This document shows, piece after piece, positions 8,957 through 18,865 of a DNA stretch of 38,056 nucleotides. Each line of letters begins with the position of its first letter. Within the stretch, counting starts at the first letter, position 1. Source of the DNA: Chara braunii. Its lineage: Eukaryota > Streptophyta > Charophyceae > Charales > Characeae. Position numbers and translations under genes: made by a program. The stretch lies in the NCBI GenBank assembly GCA_003427395.1, contig BFEA01000099.1, forward strand, positions 3,112,819-3,150,874, given 5' to 3'. Below the pieces are notes generated by a model. The model ran no database searches. It saw only the letters and a list, made by a program, of their open reading frames with translations, and was not told where the DNA came from.

Positions 8957-9178
8957 TTATACCTCACCTTTAAATTCAGATTCATTGCCGGTTAGAATTT
9001 CTTTCGTATCTAGATGGGTATAGAGGAACCGTTCGATGTACGTGGCTATTTCTGCGGCCCTTCGGGTCTTACAGGGATAGACTTCGATATACTTGGAAAA
9101 GTGGTCGATTAACACTAATAAAATAGAATATTCACAGCGGTTTGGGCCAGGGGGCACGTCAATATCTATCGTGTCCAT
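8957..9178 (-). pseudogene. Element 1 integrase core, damaged
   Basis: N-terminal part of the rve (DDE) core: an Asp near the start (MDTIDID), then the conserved strand LLVLIDHFSKYIEVYP. The second catalytic position, normally T/S-D-N/R-G, reads TGNESEF, so the expected Asp is Gly (residue 64). The frame ends at an in-frame TAA (8957-8959) before the Glu-bearing segment. The preceding H2C2 module is in a different frame. Both lesions predict an inactive integrase. Confidence 0.8.
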
Positions 9179-9201
9179 ATTGACTCGGTGGAAGGGACGC
9201 T

Positions 9202-9561
9202 CTACTTTCGTTGGTATGATTGTGTTTGGTCCCCGTATAGGGGCGCGATCAGCGCACAGATCAGACAGTTAGCGACAATGTATTTGACATCATCTCGTAT
9301 ATTGGACCAGAACCATCGGTTCTGGTTTACAGTTGCCTCCGTGACACGTATCGCGAAATGAGCGGCTTGTTCCTCGTGAGCAGATCGGATCCAATCGTAT
9401 CTCTGGAAGGGATGGGGAACTGTCAGCCAAGAACAAAATCCGTCAGTTTTACGTTTTTCCAAATGACCATTGATCCATCGATAGTCCCGAGATCTCTCGG
9501 TCGCCCTACGTCTGTCGCGTTTGGTGAGGTGGCCCAATGATAACCCCACTAATTTTGCCAA
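9202..9561 (-). pseudogene. Element 1 integrase H2C2 zinc-binding domain
   Basis: A 119-codon frame holding the N-terminal HHCC module of gypsy integrase: H62, H68, then C99 and C102 (AHEEQAAHF ... NCLICA) with the usual aromatic RWFWSNI between. Such domains stabilise integrase multimers and bind the LTR ends. The frame closes soon after and the core continues in another frame, so at least one indel lies between 9178 and 9202. Confidence 0.8.
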
Positions 9562-9610
9562 TTAAATTTTATCTGTCCAAACCTCCGCTCGTCGGTATTT
9601 TTCGTCGTAT

Positions 9611-9967
9611 TCAGTCCGTACGAGCGGCCTCGAATCGAACCTCCGTGGGGAGTTTGTTCGTTCTACATAGGGGGCACCTCCATTCCTTGCTACTCGTCCG
9701 ATATCGTACGCAGGCCCCATGCGCACGGTTGATATACATGGCACATTCTACCCAATCGACAAACCCAGTTTCAAAAGGATGACAGTCGACCCCATAAACC
9801 CGTGCAATGCACGTGCAGAAATAAAAGAATTTATCGGGGAGGGTGGCAAAGAAAGCTGAGGAAGTAAGATGGGCAAAATTAGTGGGAGAAGAGGGGGTTG
9901 TGAAGGCAGGCGAGGTAGTCATGATGACAGAGGGGAAGAGATGGGACTGAATTAGTCTGCGTGTCAC
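9611..9967 (-). pseudogene. Element 1 Cys/His-rich segment between RNase H and integrase
   Basis: An open frame of 119 codons whose second half is unusually rich in Cys and His: FCTCIARVYGVDC, then VECAMYINRAHGACVR and WRCPLCR. The spacing (CxC, C, H, C, H, C, CxxC) could bind one or two zinc ions, resembling a small treble-clef or RING/PHD-like finger, but I cannot assign a family. The first half is Ser/Thr/Pro-rich and may be non-coding, since a GTAAGT donor-like hexamer sits just upstream. Same frame as RNase H, with stops between. Confidence 0.5.
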
Positions 9968-10078
9968 TTACTACTTCGACAGGATCTTCACTTGGCCGTA
10001 CCGAGGTCCGATCTCCGGTTTTGGTTCGTTCCGCGGAATCACCTCCTCACTCTTCAGAACTTTCTCTGGTCGATGCAA

Positions 10079-10531
10079 TCATGTCAATCCATCCGCGTTC
10101 CCATGTCTTTCGTGCTTTCGATGACGGATGTCAAAGTCCATGCTCTGCAGCACTGTTGCCCATCGCCCGATCATGCCCGAGTAATCCTTCGATTTCTTCA
10201 GAGCCAACAGGGGCTCATGATCAGTTACCAGGGTGAATTTTCGTCCGTACAGGTAAGCACGAAAGCGACTGATTCCCCAGAGAGCCGCATAGCATTCTCC
10301 CGTCGGAGCGGTGTAGTCGCGTTTGCAGGCGGGCACTGATTTGGACGCATATTCTATCACTTTCTCAATTCCGCGGATCGCCGAAATCGCCTCTGGCTGC
10401 CAGTCGGTGATTAGAACAAAAAGCTTTTCGGGATCCGGTTTATAAGGATCGGAGCCGAAATGAGGGCAGCTTTGAGTTTGAAAAACGCTCGATCGCACTC
10501 TGGCGTCCAGATCAATGGCTGATCCTTGCAC
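10079..10531 (-). pseudogene. Element 1 RNase H
   Basis: RNase H of the Ty3 type, degrading the RNA strand of the RNA-DNA hybrid. Carboxylates at expected spacing are D43 (LITDWQ), E79 (PTGECYAALW), D104 (LVTDHEPLLAL) and D147 (NADGL). The first 30 or so residues are out-of-frame read; the real domain starts near KPDPEKLF. It is shifted one frame relative to RT (near 10440), so RT and RNase H are not joined in this copy. A TGA follows NADGLT. Confidence 0.85.
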
Positions 10532-11412
10532 AGGAGATTTGTGAGGGGTCCCGCAATTGCCGCGAAGCCCTTGATAAATCTTCGGTAATACGAAGCGAGG
10601 CCCAAAAAAGCGCGAACTTGCGTGATAGTGGTAGGCAGTGGCGCGTCCCTGGCAGCTGCCACCTTATGTGGTTCCGGTTGGAGTCCCTTGTCTGTCACCA
10701 CGTGCCCAAGGAAGGAAATGGTGGTGAGAAAAAACTGACATTTCTCTAGCGCCACCTTGAAGCCTGCATCTCGTAACGCATGCAGTGCCCATTCGATGTG
10801 CTGCACGTGTCCTTCGTAGGAACTCGAATAGACCAGGATGTCATCCATGTATACAATCACGCAGTAGTTGATGATACTCTGCGCCAAACGAGTCTTCCGT
10901 ACGAAGTTCTGAAAAACCATGTTCATGGCCCGCTGAAAGGTCGCAGGGGCATTGCATATACCCATCAAACATCGAATCCACTGCCACGTGCCCTCAAAAA
11001 GCACGAACGCTGTTTTTGGTCGATCTTCCTCTCGGACAAAAAGATGATGGAACCCATGGCGAACATCAAATTTGCTGAAAAATCGAGCACTCCCAATCAC
11101 ATCTAATAACTCATCAATCCGGGGGAGGGGATACATATCTTTAATCGTGATGTCATTCAACTTTCGATAATGAATGCAAATGGGAATCCCCCCAGCCTTC
11201 TTGGGTACTATCACTACAGGAAAAGACCACGGTCCTATAGCGGGTTTGATCCATCCATTAGCTTCGAATTCCTTAATCCGCTGAAAGGCGGCCGCTCGTT
11301 GAGCTGGCGAGTATCGGTAGGGAGCGCGGCTAATGGGTGGATGATTTCCCGTGAGAATGGCATGTTCAATTACATTAGTTAACCCAATATCATTGTCATG
11401 CATGCTCAGCAC
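10411..11412 (-). pseudogene. Element 1 reverse transcriptase
   Basis: RVT_1 domain copying element RNA into cDNA. Motifs: PWSFPVVIVPKKAGG (motif 1), catalytic D116 in FFSKFDVRHG, NAPATFQRAM, the YMDD box at 188-191, FLGHVVTDKGLQPE, and the FLGLASYYRRFI connection typical of gypsy elements. Deviations: ICIHYRKLN where CIDYRKLN is usual, and LMGI where PFGL is usual. The frame ends after PILI at a one-base frameshift, after which RNase H continues. It is in the same frame as protease, with three in-frame stops between (12097, 11635, 11428). Confidence 0.9.
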
Positions 11413-11427
11413 ATCTGCGTAACCATT

Positions 11428-11994
11428 CTATACACAGATTAGCGACTTTCGAAATTCCGCGGGAACGTGACTCGGGAGGGGGATCGCTGATTCCCCGGAC
11501 ATATTAAGGGGCATATCGATCCAGTCAACTGGTCGTTCCCGCCGCTCATGGACACTAGAGAAAACGGAACTATTGGTGCGAACAGAAAAGACAGTTGCTA
11601 TCATCTGGGACTCAGCGGGGATGATCATCTCTGTTTATTTTGTTTCAGCGCCAGTCTCTGAATCAACCGAAGTCGGTTTCACAGTTAGTCCTGTTAGATC
11701 CGACATTTCTTGCATTGGATTTGACACATCACTTACCGGTGCCTCCGCGTTTTGTTTAATCAAGGTGATGATGACTCCTGTTGTTAGCAATGATTGGGGT
11801 GGAAAAACAGTAACGTCCAAATACTGTTCCGTTTGCTGATAACGCGTTCGTAAGGAAAGAGCTCCCTCGTACAAAGTGCAAGGGGGTTCCAAATCATCAG
11901 CCAGATCGGAGACTTGTAATATGGGTTCCCCAAGGAGGACGGAAGGATTGACCTGGGTTGTTAGAGGAGTGAATGTACTATCTTCGGAATCCAC
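11428..11994 (-). pseudogene. Element 1 pol linker between PR and RT
   Basis: Two open pieces (11635-11994 and 11428-11628) in the same frame as PR and RT, separated by in-frame stops. Sequence is Thr/Ser/Val-rich (TVFPPQSLLTTGVIITLIKQ) with no known domain. It occupies the spacer normally found between gypsy protease and reverse transcriptase and is kept here only to show frame continuity. Confidence 0.6.
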
Positions 11995-12096
11995 GTGGAA
12001 GCTTCAAGCGGTGTTGGGGCACACTAGAAATTCCTCGGGGGTTTCGTGTTCGAAAAGTTCGACCAGATGCTTCCATTCCTCTTTACTGGGCATCTC

Positions 12097-12885
12097 TTAT
12101 TCGTATTCTCGTTCCCTGATTCCCTCTCCGAGGCGCGAGGGGAAGCACTCCTCGGGATCAATGCCTCGGATCATCCCTATTTGGGGTGAGTTGGGAACCC
12201 GTTTTATCGTTCGGGTGGAAACCCGCAAGGGAACAGTCTGAGGTTTTCCTCGAGTTTGTGTGAGCACTAGTTGCTTCGAATCGAAATGCAGTCGTGCGCC
12301 TACCGCCATTGCCCAAGGTAATCCCAATAACACAGAATAGGAGCGTACATCTATTACAAGCGCGTTGACAAGGACGTGTACTCGTCCTACTTTTACAGCC
12401 ACGTTCTCGATAATACCTACGATATTCATTGCCTCCTCGTCGGCAGAGACATAGTTGTCTTTGCCAGATTGAGGAAGAATGGATCCAAGTCGTCCCGTCT
12501 TTTTGACAGTATCTAACGATATGGCTACTGCAGAAGACCCTGTGTCGATGAGGGCGTTAAACGGCTTACCCCAAACTTTGCAGTCACATTCCGCACTTTT
12601 CCATAGTACTGGTCGAGCTCGTACGAAGTGATCCTTTTCTGCTAAAGAGATGACGGCTACGCGTGCGGCTTCGGGTTCAGGTTCTTTTATATCTGGCTCG
12701 AGGGGTGCAACTTCCTCACCTCCTTCCTTCTTCTTCAACATCCGCTGTATGCGCTTATAGGTGAAGCGCTTTTGATTCTTCTGGCAATGTTGTAGAAGTT
12801 TATCGTTCGCCGCTTCAGATATGGTGAGCAGATGTCCTACTGGGATAGGTACACGAATATCTGATTGCTTGAGCGTTTTTAACAC
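12097..12885 (-). pseudogene. Element 1 retropepsin (aspartic protease)
   Basis: Retroviral-type aspartic protease that would process Gag-Pol. The active-site motif ALIDTGSSAVAIS has D114-T115-G116; the flap and second hydrophobic-glycine motif is YSVLLGLPWAM at about 183-193. The N-terminal 100 residues are charged linker. Its frame overlaps the end of the CCHC frame and is -1 relative to it. No canonical slippery heptamer is visible in the roughly 45-base window where both frames are open. A stop (12097-12099) cuts it off from RT. Confidence 0.88.
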
Positions 12886-13634
12886 ATCAATATCTCCTGT
12901 CTGAAACTGGGTCCGGGATTGGATTCACGATCGACCCATTCGAGATCATCCTGGGCCGATCGGATCACTCCGATCATTCCGGCGAGATGAAGATACTCAA
13001 GGGGGTCGACTATGTCAGCAGCGTCAGAGGAGGAAGCTCCTGATGTCGACGCCATTGTCGTCGAGGGGAAAGGCTGCTCCGGGGCGTATGCCACGAATTC
13101 TTTTCCTGGGTCCGTGTCCATCGGAGCGGCCATTTGACCTTGATTAAGGGCGACGGGGGCCGCAGCAGGGGGGGGCTGATTTCGTTTCGACTGCGCACAG
13201 TCTCGAGCAAAATGCCCGGGCTGTTTGCAGTTGAAGCATTCGATCTTTCCTGCTGGATTAGCAAACTGGGAAAACTGAGGGGCAAATCCTGGAGTAGATA
13301 AGAGTGGAAACGACGCAGGGGCAGGCCGAGCTGCAGCTGGGTTAGGCTTAAGGAGCCTGCTCATTATCTGTTCCAACCGTTCCATATGAGCGGCCTGCAT
13401 TTGGATCAAGTTGCTCATCCATTCGGACTGCTTGGTAGCAGCCGTATGGATCATTTGGGCAAGGTGTAGATTGGTTACGGCCGGCGAGGGGGGCTCAGAT
13501 GAAGGTCCGCTTCTGATGGCTGCGATCGATTGATTCACCGGGGGAGATGAAGGAGAAGCAGTCGGGATATCGAAAACGATTCCGCTGGGAAGGTCATGGT
13601 CGGGGCGGGGATAAAATCGCTCGACCGCCTGCAA
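12879..13634 (-). pseudogene. Element 1 gag C-terminal part with CCHC zinc knuckle
   Basis: Nucleocapsid part of Gag, binding element RNA. Pro/Ser-rich linker (20-55), a helical stretch rich in Gln/Met (60-95), then the CCHC knuckle IECFNCKQPGHFARDCAQ with C133, C136, H141 and C146 (CX2CX4HX4C). The first codon of this open frame is TTG and is not a real start. The capsid part lies upstream in a different frame, with an A8 run between them that could be the frameshift site. Confidence 0.85.
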
Positions 13635-13728
13635 CCACGATCGCCTTTTAGCCGTTACATCCCGTATGGTATCCGTAATATCTTCGTCTCCCTAGCCGAT
13701 ATATTTTTTTTGTATCAGCCAAGTCTAG

Positions 13729-14238
13729 TTAGAACGCTTTAGTAATGATAGCCGATAACTGGGTTATTCTTGGCGGAACCTTTTTCTGCAGTTTCCCTTT
13801 CAAGGTCAGACTTCGAAGGTGATCAATAAACAAATCTCGAGCAGATATCTCGTCTCGCCTGGATTTATCCAATGTGGTTTGAAATTGATTAACGAAATCG
13901 GGTAACACTTCCCCTGGTCCTTGGGGTCGGTTTTTAAGCACGTACCAGGCGACATCTTCACTCACCGTGTCGAATCGAGCCAAGAATGCAGGCTTAAAAG
14001 TCTTCCAATCTACCCATGTATGCTTTCTGAACGAGTCGTGTGATGTATTGCGGAGTAGTAAAGTCAGAACACGGGGAAGATCAGTTGCGCTGTAGTTTTG
14101 AGCTTCGACAGCTTCCAACCAAACCTCGGGATGGGTGTGGTTGGGGAAAAAGGGGAAGGGGGCAGGGATGCTAACGATCACCTTAGTACCGTCCACCATG
14201 GTTGCGGGTGCAGCCGCTCCAAACTGAGATCTGGTCAC
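13729..14238 (-). pseudogene. Element 1 gag capsid domain
   Basis: Retrotransposon gag capsid-like domain: PEVWLEAVEAQNY, LLLRNTSHDSFRKHTWVDW, FKPAFLARFDTV and VLPDFVNQFQTTLDKSRRD follow the usual W...F...RF pattern. The first ATG in frame is 14199-14197 (context CAACCATGG); upstream codons are open nearly to the PBS but lack ATG. The 5' leader from the PBS (14321) to that ATG is about 120 nt. The frame ends after ITKAF and the remainder of Gag lies in another frame. Confidence 0.82.
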
Positions 14239-14320
14239 TGGGCGATCTCGACGAGCTAGTTGAGGGTCTCTCCTACCTCTCGCCAGTTCGACTTACTATC
14301 ATCAGAACCGATATGTGTCG

Positions 14321-14332
14321 GCTCCGATACCA
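14321..14332 (-). promoter_or_regulatory. Element 1 primer-binding site (tRNA-iMet type)
   Basis: The minus strand reads TGGTATCGGAGC directly inside the 5' LTR. Plant Ty3/gypsy and Ty1/copia elements usually carry TGGTATCAGAGC, complementary to the 3' end of initiator tRNA-Met; here one base differs (A to G). It fixes the orientation of the element. Confidence 0.88.
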
Positions 14333-17259
14333 ACCTCACGCCCTTTGCTGCCTTTCGTTTGGAGTGTTAGCTGTGCGGAAAAAAGGCCCAAAAAACAGCA
14401 AGATGGGGTGTGCCAAGGATTTTTGGAAATTAAGTGTGGGGACACAGACGGAATTGAAATCCCCCGTATTGGTCTGATGGAGCAAGTCGATCGTTTTCGC
14501 GCCTCACAAAATGTGTGCGCGGTAAAGCGGGAAGAGAGGGAAAGGTCTAAATTCAATCCAAAAAGTATTGTCGTGCCTCCCACCGGCTACAGCCCGTCGT
14601 TTAGAACAGAAAGGCTTGGGCACGCTTCGCATTGACGCTTCGCGTGTCTCGTTTTCGTATCAAATCTCGTCGTCGTTGGCTGGTTAGTTCCGAGTCTGAC
14701 GTGGAGGGTCTCAGTCGCGTGGCTCTTTCTTTATGCTCGTCTTCACTCCACACACGGTAGTAAAAACCCCTGGACTCGTAGCGCTCAAAACGCTGACATT
14801 CGGTGCACAGAGTGCGCGGCCAGTGGGGTTCTACTGTCGTCCACGGAATGACAATCAACTCGTTAAATGGCAACAATACCGAGTAAGGTGGGAAGTGGGT
14901 ATCGATAATAACAAACCCGACTTCTACAAACCCATAACAGCGGTTGGCCGGAGGGAAGTAATATTGCCCGCCGATTCGTGCAACGACTTCTCGTACGTCC
15001 CACTCACATACACGTGTCCTTTCCTCACTGTAAGGAAAAGGTCGCGTTGGGATGGGAGATACGGGAGGCTGGCACCCAATCGAAGGGTACTTGCCAGTCC
15101 ACATGTCAATCAATCACAAAATATCCTGAGACGTCATTAAGAACAAAAAGCGTCGCGCGTCCCCCAATCAATCTTTTTGACACAAGAGAGAGAGCAGACA
15201 CATATCAGCTTGATCACGCATATGGCTGCGGGTCTGATCAATTCAACACAACGTAGGTCCCTGGGCGCCTTGTTTCTCAGGGCCGCCTCGTGGCTCGGCT
15301 GCTGATGTCGTGCAGCATAAGGCAGATGGCATGCGTAGTGCAAACGGAGCTACAAATCTAAACACTCTTGCATTCTCTCGAACAAAATCCCGACAACAAT
15401 CGTCTAATCAACAAAGGAGTTACATATTCCATACATGCATTCACTGTGGAAGGTGCGAAAATGAGACATGCACCGGAAAAGATGGGTCGCGTTGCACAGT
15501 ACACACGCATCCACCCCGTCCACAAGACAAGAAGGCGGGGTCCTTGCGTAGGAGGATTACCCAGGAAACTAATGGAAGAGTTTCGGAAGAAGTTCTTTTA
15601 CGCAAGAGAAGCGCACCGAATTGCTCCTANNNNNNNNNNNNNNNNNNNNNNNNNNNNNNNNNNNNNNNNNNNNNNNNNNNNNNNNNNNNNNNNNNNNNNN
15701 NNNNNNNNNNNNNNNNNNNNNNNNNNNNNNNNNNNNNNNNNNNNNNNNNNNNNNNNNNNNNNNNNNNNNNNNNNNNNNNNNNNNNNNNNNNNNNNNNNNN
15801 NNNNNNNNNNNNNNNNNNNNNNNNNNNNNNNNNNNNNNNNNNNNNNNNNNNNNNNNNNNNNNNNNNNNNNNNNNNNNNNNNNNNNNNNNNNNNNNNNNNN
15901 NNNNNNNNNNNNNNNNNNNNNNNNNNNNNNNNNNNNNNNNNNNNNNNNNNNNNNNNNNNNNNNNNNNNNNNNNNNNNNNNNNNNNNNNNNNNNNNNNNNN
16001 NNNNNNNNNNNNNNNNNNNNNNNNNNNNNNNNNNNNNNNNNNNNNNNNNNNNNNNNNNNNNNNNNNNNNNNNNNNNNNNNNNNNNNNNNNNNNNNNNNNN
16101 NNNNNNNNNNNNNNNNNNNNNNNNNNNNNNNNNNNNNNNNNNNNNNNNNNNNNNNNNNNNNNNNNNNNNNNNNNNNNNNNNNNNNNNNNNNNNNNNNNNN
16201 NNNNNNNNNNNNNNNNNNNNNNNNNNNNNNNNNNNNNNNNNNNNNNNNNNNNNNNNNNNNNNNNNNNNNNNNNNNNNNNNNNNNNNNNNNNNNNNNNNNN
16301 NNNNNNNNNNNNNNNNNNNNNNNNNNNNNNNNNNNNNNNNNNNNNNNNNNNNNNNNNNNNNNNNNNNNNNNNNNNNNNNNNNNNNNNNNNNNNNNNNNNN
16401 NNNNNNNNNNNNNNNNNNNNNNNNNNNNNNNNNNNNNNNNNNNNTACGAACGCCATGTTGATCCCTCGGAACTCAAGGTTCAACCAATCAGATTCGTCGT
16501 ACGATAGGAAGGTCCTATCGATCCACGCACCTGATTGGCAAGCGGGAGTTATCGGGGGATCGACCGGGTGTCATACGTCAGACGTAGAGGGTGAGAAGAG
16601 AAAAGGCGCGAGAGGTGGCGTAAGATGGGTCCAAGATTCAGATGATCAAGAAAGGGAAATGGGCGCGCGAAAGCAAGGCGGGAGAGAGAGAGAGGGAGAA
16701 GGAAAAACAGTTACGGGGAGAGAGAAAAAGGAGGGAGAAGGGAAGGGAGGCGCGGGAGGGAGCGATGTGGGGGATAGAGAGGAGGAAGCTTTTGCATGCA
16801 CATCGCCGTCAACAAAAAAAAAGAAAAAGGCACCGAAACAGTTACAGTTTGCTTTTATCCTAATTCAAAATGGAAATCAACATATCCGCGCGCGAAAAAG
16901 CGACGAGGAAAAAGAAATTCCTACGCCTATTCGTATTTACGCAAAATTCCGAGAGTTTTCCCCGACGCGCCCAAGAACATTCACACACCCAAAAAGGACG
17001 CATTGAAGTTCAGTTTATCCCAGAATTCTCAACTACCGAGCCCAATTCCCAGTGCGCTCGCTAAGGCGCACATAAATTCCCATGTATTTCTTAACTTTGC
17101 AAGAAGAAAAACAGAACTCAGCAGTCGAAAAAGCTCTAAAAAAGGAAAATGCGGCACCCGAAAGCAAGAATTCAAAACGGGGTTTTCCTGGGGTTGGTAT
17201 GATACAAGCAAAAGAAGGGGTACGAAAGATAGCACGCTTTCGTGAAGTGGTTCGTCACA
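14333..17259 (-). repeat. Element 1 5' LTR (right copy, gapped)
   Basis: Matches the left LTR over its length. It carries a 93-bp segment (15019-15111) that the left copy lacks, and an 815-base N gap replacing the AG-rich 652 bp of the left copy. Its inner edge abuts the PBS as GTGAGGT|TGGTATC, and lacks the GCGCGTCACA that the left copy has at the equivalent end. As the 5' LTR it should hold the element promoter, but I cannot place a TATA box with confidence. Confidence 0.9.
15630..16444. other. Assembly gap (815 N)
   Basis: A run of 815 undetermined bases within the 5' LTR. The other LTR has 652 bp between the matching anchors (4453-5104), including the AG microsatellite, so the gap size is an estimate. 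All ORFs spanning it are meaningless. Confidence 0.99.
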
Positions 17260-17263
17260 GATG

Positions 17264-17808
17264 TGGGGTGCGGGATGATGGCGTGAAGGGGTGGGATAGG
17301 GAGGACAACACTCTAATTGTTTTGATGCTCCCCACTTTGAGCGGACTCATAGATTGTGAGGATTGTGGGGGAAGGCCGTTGTAGGTAATCTGAATTTGAT
17401 TTTAGTGTTTCTCCTTCTTGTGACACAGTAAGAGCGTTTGGCTTAACCTCTGATTATGAGGATTGTGGGGGGATATGGCGATTTCTGAATGACTTGTGAG
17501 AGTAACTTCGTGATGACCTCGAAATTAGCCATAATAGTTGATCTTACTTCCTATTCCGATTACCTCTACCTTTCATGGTGCTGCGAACGATTTGTTAAGC
17601 GGACGATGAGGGTTTCAGAGTAGGAATTTCGTTTTAACTACGATGAACAGTTAATCCCCTCGGTTGAGGGCAATCAATGCTGCTCATCATATGATTGCGT
17701 GTGCCAGCGTGCCGTTTCGGTTGATTACGTATGCATTTTGTAGGATGGACACGTGGCACATTGATATGAATTCGGGTGGTTTACGGAACACGTGGTTATA
17801 ATTGTTGA
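17264..17808. other. No gene recognised
   Basis: Right flank of element 1. The 15-base TGAGGATTGTGGGGG occurs twice (about 17356 and 17457) in otherwise unremarkable DNA. No ORF with recognisable motifs, no RNA gene seen. Confidence 0.5.
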
Positions 17809-17951
17809 GGGACGATGGACCCGATTTCCAGCAGGTGCCGCTCCCCACTAATAGATGGAGCCTCCCCGAGCATGTTAGTGGTGTCTGCTCTTATCAGCAC
17901 CTCTAGCATCCACTTGGGTTGTTTTTCGTTAAAATAAAATAAAATAAAAAG
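17809..17951 (+). mobile_element. A-tailed retroposon, plus copy
   Basis: Roughly 100 bp from GGGACGATGGACCC to the segment before GGGTTGTTTTT matches, in reverse, 29925-30040 (shared cores include GAGGCTCCATCTATT and GTGCTGATAAGAGCAG when read on one strand). Each copy ends in an A-rich 3' tail, here (TAAAA)n at about 17930-17951. A shared body with independent A-tails indicates retroposition (a SINE or a short LINE 3' fragment). No internal promoter boxes are obvious. Confidence 0.6.
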
Positions 17952-18081
17952 TTTTTTTTTGCGTTTATTTTTCCTATTTCACGCTGCCACCCACCTGTCC
18001 TCCACCCGTCCCACACCGTCGAAATAATCCACATACATGGCTAGTGGGATCTCGCTTCTGGAATTGGAAGTGGGATGTTCG

Positions 18082-18082
<1 letters not shown>

Positions 18083-18118
<36 letters not shown>

Positions 18119-18133
18119 GGGGGGGGGGGGGGG
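18083..18133. repeat. A28-G23 homopolymer junction
   Basis: 28 A residues directly followed by 23 G residues. Such a junction is rare in genomic DNA and could be a sequencing or assembly artefact or an expanded low-complexity site. Confidence 0.9.
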
Positions 18134-18301
18134 AACTCCGGGCCAGAAAAAAAAACACACTACAGGGCTGGTCTTTTCCGGCCATCAACCCTCCACAACT
18201 TCCGTAGATGCATCTCACCGTAATTGTAGCCACACCTGGATGTATCAGACCCCAATGAAGACCAGAACTCAGTCCAAACGTCCTAGTGTGTGTATACTCT
18301 T

Positions 18302-18466
18302 AGGGCCAGATCCCACTGGCAAGGACGATTGGAATAAGTGTCTGCATCTGGACGTGCTCCATGCAGAGATGCAGACAAGCAGATCAATCACAGTTTTCTG
18401 CACCCCTCACCACAAACACGTCCAGATTCATGCACGCATTCCTTTGCCAGTGGGATCTGGCCCTTA
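18302..18466. repeat. Inverted repeat around AGATCCCACTGGCAA
   Basis: AGGGCCAGATCCCACTGGCA at 18302-18321 is matched in reverse at about 18445-18464. The similarity continues inward with gaps to about 18358 and 18415 (shared CATCTGGACGTG / CACGTCCAGATTC). The loop holds a small palindrome (CATGCAGAGATGCAG). Looks like a foldback element. Confidence 0.65.
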
Positions 18467-18865
18467 CGGTCTCGCCACACCAGTGTCGAAACCACAATTT
18501 TCGATAATTCGTCTTCGCCACACAGGCTGTTGAAATTGGAGACGGGAAGAAATTTCGCAAGTACGTTGTCAGAGAATGCTTCTCGGCACCTCACCTCCTG
18601 TCGAAAGTTGTTGAATCCGCAGCCAACCGGCTACTCCGATGCTTTCGACAGTCCTCGGCTGCACCATCGACTTCTCTTCGAAATTTGGTGAGTGGGCGTG
18701 AGGTCAGGATGGACTACAGTAGTGCTTGTCGTACCCTCAGGGGTGTTCGCCTTTTTCCATCTTACATTCACAAGTGCGTCCATTCTACAGTGCTGTGTAG
18801 CGAAGGGGGGGGTGTTGGCAAAAAATGTCTGACACTTCGTGAAAAATAAAGGGGGGTTCTAGACA

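Larger units (their letters stand above)
3247..17263 (-). mobile_element. Ty3/gypsy LTR retrotransposon, element 1
   Basis: A complete but inactivated LTR element read right to left. LTRs lie at 3251-5919 and 14333-17259. The 4-bp GATG occurs at both outer edges (3247-3250 and 17260-17263) and is read as the target-site duplication. The outer LTR ends on the minus strand are TGTGACG...CGTCACA. Domain order from the right is PBS, gag, CCHC, PR, RT, RNase H, H2C2, integrase core and integrase C-terminus, which is Ty3/gypsy order; an additional ORF3 follows integrase. No clear polypurine tract is visible beside the left LTR. Pol is split by in-frame stops and frameshifts, so this copy is probably not autonomous. 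Confidence 0.92.

Noticed and set aside
9862-9971. Intron in element 1 pol starting at GTAAGT (9971)
   Set aside because: The donor is excellent, but no acceptor before the Cys-rich frame restores the reading phase.
12879-12930. Programmed -1 frameshift between gag and protease
   Set aside because: The frames do overlap in the -1 sense, but no slippery heptamer is visible, and this copy has many random frameshifts.
15310-17006. Long ORFs of 290-460 codons
   Set aside because: They consist mostly of undetermined residues across the N gap.
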